A program made the translations under genes and the position numbers. From Flavobacteriales bacterium (GTDB lineage Bacteria; Bacteroidota; Bacteroidia; Flavobacteriales_G; Salibacteraceae), in the NCBI GenBank assembly GCA_003499525.1, contig DNTB01000066.1:20790-84789 (forward strand): a stretch of 64,000 nt of DNA, given 5' to 3'. Shown here in pieces: positions 61,287-64,000 of this stretch (the first letter of the stretch is position 1; each line of letters begins with the position of its first letter). Below the pieces are notes generated by a model, which saw only the letters and a list, made by a program, of their open reading frames with translations, did no database searches and was not told the origin of the DNA.

Positions 61287-61936
61287 TTTTTCTCTGCAAT
61301 AATGCTTTGAGAGCCAATCACACTATCGCCTAAATTCACTTTGACCTTATAGTGTTCAGGTAAAAATAAGTCTACTCTAGAGCCGAACTTAATGAAACCT
61401 ATTTCTTCAGCCTGTCGAACGTTCATTCCTTTACTTTTGAAATGCACGATGCGTCGTGCCATTGCCCCGGCTATTTGTCGAACCATGATCTCATCGTTAT
61501 TTAAACCTCTAATAACCAAGGTGTTGCGCTCGTTTTGTATTGAGGACTTTGGATGCCATGCCACGAGATGGCTGCCTTTATGATATTGATTATAGACCAC
61601 CTCTCCTTTTACAGGGCTCCAATTGATGTGAACGTCAAGTGGCGACATAAAAATGGATATCACTATCATATGACTATTGAAGTACTCCTCTTCTAAAACA
61701 CGCTCGATAGATACCACCTTACCGTCGGCAGGAGAAATGACAAACTCATCCACTTCGACAGTGGGTCGATTTGGCTTTCTAAAAAAGTGAAGCACGGCAG
61801 CCATTAGGAATATTGCAGCCAAGTAGAACACGTAGGATATCACCTGAACTCCTATGGCATTACCAGCGATAATTAGTGTGATAGAGACAAAAAAACTCAG
61901 TATTATGCTAGCGTAACCTTGGCGATGAATTCTCAT
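61283..61936 (-). CDS. psd: Phosphatidylserine decarboxylase (short, self-cleaving form)
   Basis: Makes phosphatidylethanolamine in the inner membrane. The 217-residue protein has two N-terminal membrane segments (about 9-30, 33-51) and the conserved ISPADGKV (about 67-74) and SPLDVHINWSPV blocks. The self-processing site is the Gly-Ser pair in KFGSRVD (Gly185-Ser186), where cleavage yields the pyruvoyl group. This is the short type used by many Bacteroidota. It follows cdsA by 33 bp, so CdsA makes the CDP-diacylglycerol needed upstream of its substrate. Confidence 0.95.
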   Translation of the reverse strand: MRIHRQGYASIILSFFVSITLIIAGNAIGVQVISYVFYLAAIFLMAAVLHFFRKPNRPTVEVDEFVISPADGKVVSIERVLEEEYFNSHMIVISIFMSPLDVHINWSPVKGEVVYNQYHKGSHLVAWHPKSSIQNERNTLVIRGLNNDEIMVRQIAGAMARRIVHFKSKGMNVRQAEEIGFIKFGSRVDLFLPEHYKVKVNLGDSVIGSQSIIAEKN

Positions 61937-61969
61937 GATGCTGCAAAGGTAATTTTACAAAGGATTTGC

Positions 61970-62767
61970 TTAGTAAACCAAAGACAAATAGGCATATGCT
62001 ACCGGACTCGCAACGAAAAAGGCATCAAACCGGTCTAACATGCCACCATGACCTGGAATAATACTGCCAGAGTCCTTGACTGAGGCATTTCTTTTCAAAA
62101 ACGACTCGAAGACATCTCCTGAAAAAGATGATATTGAGACAATGACGGCTAGAACTAACCAGGATGCTACTGAAATGGAATCATTTTTAAGAATGAAAAC
62201 CATGATTATTGTGAAAACAATACCTCCAAAAGTACCCTCAACGGTTTTATTGGGTGATATGGCCGGAATAATGGGTCTTTTGCCCAGGTATTTTCCAATG
62301 AGGTAGGCAAAAGTGTCGTTTGTCCAAATCAGGATGAAAAGAATCATGGGAAGGACAAAGGAATACACCTCACTGGATTGGATAAAACCGATCATGATAA
62401 ATGTAGCAAACGGCAATGCAAGATAGATTCCTCCGAATAAAACATGCCCTACAGCTCTAATTCCAAACTTTGACGATACACTTGAAAGAAGCAGCAGCGA
62501 TAATCCAAGAAAGGCATAGGCCCAGGATTCCTGTTTTGTAAATAATGAAACAATACCGGCAAATACCATAACTGCCAGTCCTGATATGAACCATTTCGGG
62601 ACGTTTGATTCACTTAGAAGGAGTCGGTGGAGTTCAAGACCTGCAACGATTATAAAAACAGCAAATAGCCCGGTCAGGTATTCATAGCCTAAATAGGTTG
62701 CTGCAAAAAGAATAGCAACGAAAACAAGCCCAGAAACGGTTCGAACAAGAAGATTAGACAAAGTCAA
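61970..62767 (-). CDS. cdsA: Phosphatidate cytidylyltransferase
   Basis: Makes CDP-diacylglycerol, the precursor of all phospholipids, in the inner membrane. The 265-residue protein has about eight hydrophobic segments and the C-terminal CdsA signature (FLKRNASVKDSGSIIPGHGG followed by MLDRFDA), preceded by SPNKTVEGTFGG. It overlaps the DUF2007 gene by 4 bp and precedes psd, so the two lipid genes form an operon. Confidence 0.97.
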   Translation of the reverse strand: MTLSNLLVRTVSGLVFVAILFAATYLGYEYLTGLFAVFIIVAGLELHRLLLSESNVPKWFISGLAVMVFAGIVSLFTKQESWAYAFLGLSLLLLSSVSSKFGIRAVGHVLFGGIYLALPFATFIMIGFIQSSEVYSFVLPMILFILIWTNDTFAYLIGKYLGKRPIIPAISPNKTVEGTFGGIVFTIIMVFILKNDSISVASWLVLAVIVSISSFSGDVFESFLKRNASVKDSGSIIPGHGGMLDRFDAFFVASPVAYAYLSLVY

Positions 62768-62985
62768 TCCTTATTCTGAATGATTTTTTCGGCTCTTTCT
62801 GCATCACTTTTATGAACATACAAACCAACTTCATAGTTGGTGTCGTTCAGTGACTTGTACATGGAATCTTCATGATCAAATAGTACAACATTGATTCCAT
62901 TGTTTTCCAGCCTCACCTTGAGCAAATCAGTTTCGAATTTATCTCCAGAAGAGTATATAAGAACCCAGTCTTCTTTTGTATTCAT
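62764..62985 (-). CDS. DUF2007 family small protein
   Basis: A short protein of 73 residues from the ATG at 62985 (MNTKEDWVLIYSSGDKFETD), with the DUF2007 pattern: an opening strand, LLKVRLENNGINVVLF and a C-terminal HKSDAERAEKII helix. The family is a ferredoxin-like fold of unknown role, formerly called putative signal-transducing. An upstream ATG at 62991 is in frame but touches the promoter motif, so I prefer 62985. It overlaps cdsA by 4 bp. Confidence 0.8.
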   Translation of the reverse strand: MNTKEDWVLIYSSGDKFETDLLKVRLENNGINVVLFDHEDSMYKSLNDTNYEVGLYVHKSDAERAEKIIQNKD

Positions 62986-62991
62986 AACCAT

Positions 62992-62999
62992 CAAAGTTA
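62992..62999 (-). promoter_or_regulatory. -7 promoter element for DUF2007-cdsA-psd
   Basis: TAACTTTG on the minus strand matches TAnnTTTG and ends 6 bp before the preferred ATG at 62985. It lies in the 44-bp gap after ftsH, so the lipid genes can be expressed apart from ftsH. No -33 TTG seen. Confidence 0.5.
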
Positions 63000-63029
63000 G
63001 CTCAAAATGAGGATTTGGAGTTTGCCGAA

Positions 63030-64000
63030 CTATGCAGGTGGGTTCTCAGCGGCGGGTTTTTCCTCCACATCTGTTTCGTCACTCTTTTTTGATTCTTGCT
63101 CTTCGTGGGCCCCATTGACAGACACGTCGGTATTCCTATCTGAATGCGAATCGGAAGGAGGTAATTCGGAAACACCGTCCTCTATTTCTTCAGCAAGTTC
63201 TTCTCGTTCACTCTTGAATTTCCGTTTACCAAAAATGAGTTCAAGATCGTCTCTGAAAATGACTTCTTTTTTGAGTAACAGTTCTGAGAGTTCATTGAGT
63301 TTGTCCTGATTCTCCTTCAGAAGCTGCACTGTTCTTCGGTACATACTTTCGATGATCGCACTTACAGCTTTGTCTATTTTTTCTCCGGTCTTCTCACTGT
63401 AAGGTTTCTGCAGCGAATATTCAGATTGTCCGGATGAATCGTAGTATGAAATATTTCCAATCTCTTCATCCAGGCCAAAATAAGTGACCATAGCATATGC
63501 TTGTTTGGTTACTTTTTCAAGGTCGCTTAATGCACCTGTTGATATTTCTCCAAAGGTGATCTCCTCAGAAGCGCGGCCTCCAAGAGCAGCGCACATTTCA
63601 TCGAGCATTTGTGCCTTGGTGGTAATCTGTCTTTCTTCAGGCAAATACCAAGCAGCTCCAAGTGATCTTCCTCTTGGAACTATAGTGACTTTAACCAGCG
63701 GTGAAGCATGTTCAAGAAGCCAACTTACCGTAGCATGTCCTGCTTCATGGTATGCGATCGTTTTTTTCTCACTTGGTGCAATAATCTTGCTTTTCTTTTC
63801 GAGCCCACCTACGATTCTATCGACTGCATCCATAAAATCGTCTTTGTCAACGTGGTCTTTTTTTCGTCTGGCGGCAATTAGGGCAGCTTCATTGCACAGG
63901 TTTGCAATATCAGCCCCAGAGAACCCTGGGGTTTGGCTGGCCAGAAAGTCAATATCTATTTTTTTGTCGAGTTTAAGCGGTTTCAAATGCACCTTAAAAA
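63030..64000 (-). CDS. ftsH: ATP-dependent zinc metalloprotease FtsH, 5' end cut by window end
   Basis: C-terminal part of the membrane-bound AAA+ protease that degrades misassembled membrane proteins. The frame stays open to the window edge (the visible start VHLKPLKLDKKIDIDFLASQ is internal, not a true N-terminus). It holds the end of the AAA domain (TPGFSGADIANLCNEAALIA), the M41 peptidase zinc motif HEAGH and the third ligand region in GALSDLEKVTKQAYAMV. The C-terminus is a long acidic tail (Glu/Ser/Asp-rich, last 60 residues). The Walker motifs and membrane segments lie outside the window. cdsA and psd follow on the same strand. Confidence 0.97.
   Translation of the reverse strand, partial: FKVHLKPLKLDKKIDIDFLASQTPGFSGADIANLCNEAALIAARRKKDHVDKDDFMDAVDRIVGGLEKKSKIIAPSEKKTIAYHEAGHATVSWLLEHASPLVKVTIVPRGRSLGAAWYLPEERQITTKAQMLDEMCAALGGRASEEITFGEISTGALSDLEKVTKQAYAMVTYFGLDEEIGNISYYDSSGQSEYSLQKPYSEKTGEKIDKAVSAIIESMYRRTVQLLKENQDKLNELSELLLKKEVIFRDDLELIFGKRKFKSEREELAEEIEDGVSELPPSDSHSDRNTDVSVNGAHEEQESKKSDETDVEEKPAAENPPA

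Noticed and set aside
1..64000. Mobile elements, CRISPR arrays, phage genes, toxin-antitoxin pairs, restriction or other defence systems
   Set aside because: No repeats of CRISPR type, no transposase or integrase, and no such gene families were seen; the segment looks like stable core genome.

Overview
The window is a stretch of core chromosome from a Bacteroidota bacterium, most likely of the Flavobacteriales (a Cryomorphaceae/Schleiferiaceae-like member is my best guess; the family is inference). The evidence is the -7 promoter motif TAnnTTTG in front of many genes, two proteins with type IX secretion (T9SS) C-terminal sorting domains, Bacteroidota families (DUF4290, DUF5723, GWxTD, DUF4369-TlpA, DUF7033 deacetylase), an archaeal/eukaryal-type ProS, and the gene order rpsL-rpsG-fusA-rpsJ ... 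rplQ-carA-eno-gltA. I see no phage, insertion sequence, integrase, CRISPR array or other mobile signature, and no gap over 300 bases without a gene.

Layout. 1-8831 (mostly minus strand): a NatAB-like ABC exporter (permease cut by the window start), grpE-dnaJ, a DUF4290-murA-TlpA-lipoprotein group, and a UvrD/PcrA helicase. 8832-9041 is a divergent promoter region. 9042-25948 (plus): one uninterrupted fused str-S10-spc-alpha array of 32 genes (ribosomal proteins, fusA, secY, infA, rpoA) from a consensus promoter to a strong terminator, without tuf, map or adk. 26016-31177 (plus): carA, eno, gltA and a DUF5723 outer-membrane protein. 31178-41706 (minus): a PiT phosphate transporter, then a tight six-gene set ung-Omp85-rmuC-GWxTD-rlmB-M1 peptidase. 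41761-46948 (plus): a 42-residue lipoprotein, an outer-membrane barrel with lipA, and a large T9SS-secreted BNR-repeat protein. 46947-51379 (minus): lpxK-PNP-gatB-TlpA lipoprotein. 51428-53312 (plus): Nif3-like protein and a coiled-coil DUF164 protein. 53315-54715 (minus): a low-complexity lipoprotein with 57-bp repeats. 54821-61286 (plus): proS, an unknown gene, tRNA-Glu, rpsT, and radC-DUF7033-upp-membrane protein-HAD. 61283-64000 (minus): ftsH (cut by the window end), DUF2007, cdsA, psd.

Functional picture: translation, protein export and folding dominate, joined by envelope building (MurA, LpxK, CdsA, Psd, Omp85 protein, T9SS cargo, lipoproteins), DNA repair (UvrD, Ung, RmuC, RadC) and central metabolism (CarA, enolase, citrate synthase, LipA, nucleotide salvage). 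I found no convincing undescribed multi-gene system. The best leads are small: a palindrome lying inside the spacer of the grpE promoter, several promoters so close to start codons that leaderless transcripts are implied, Asp in place of the catalytic Cys of MurA, loss of zinc ligands in several proteins, and a few conserved-looking genes of unknown role.
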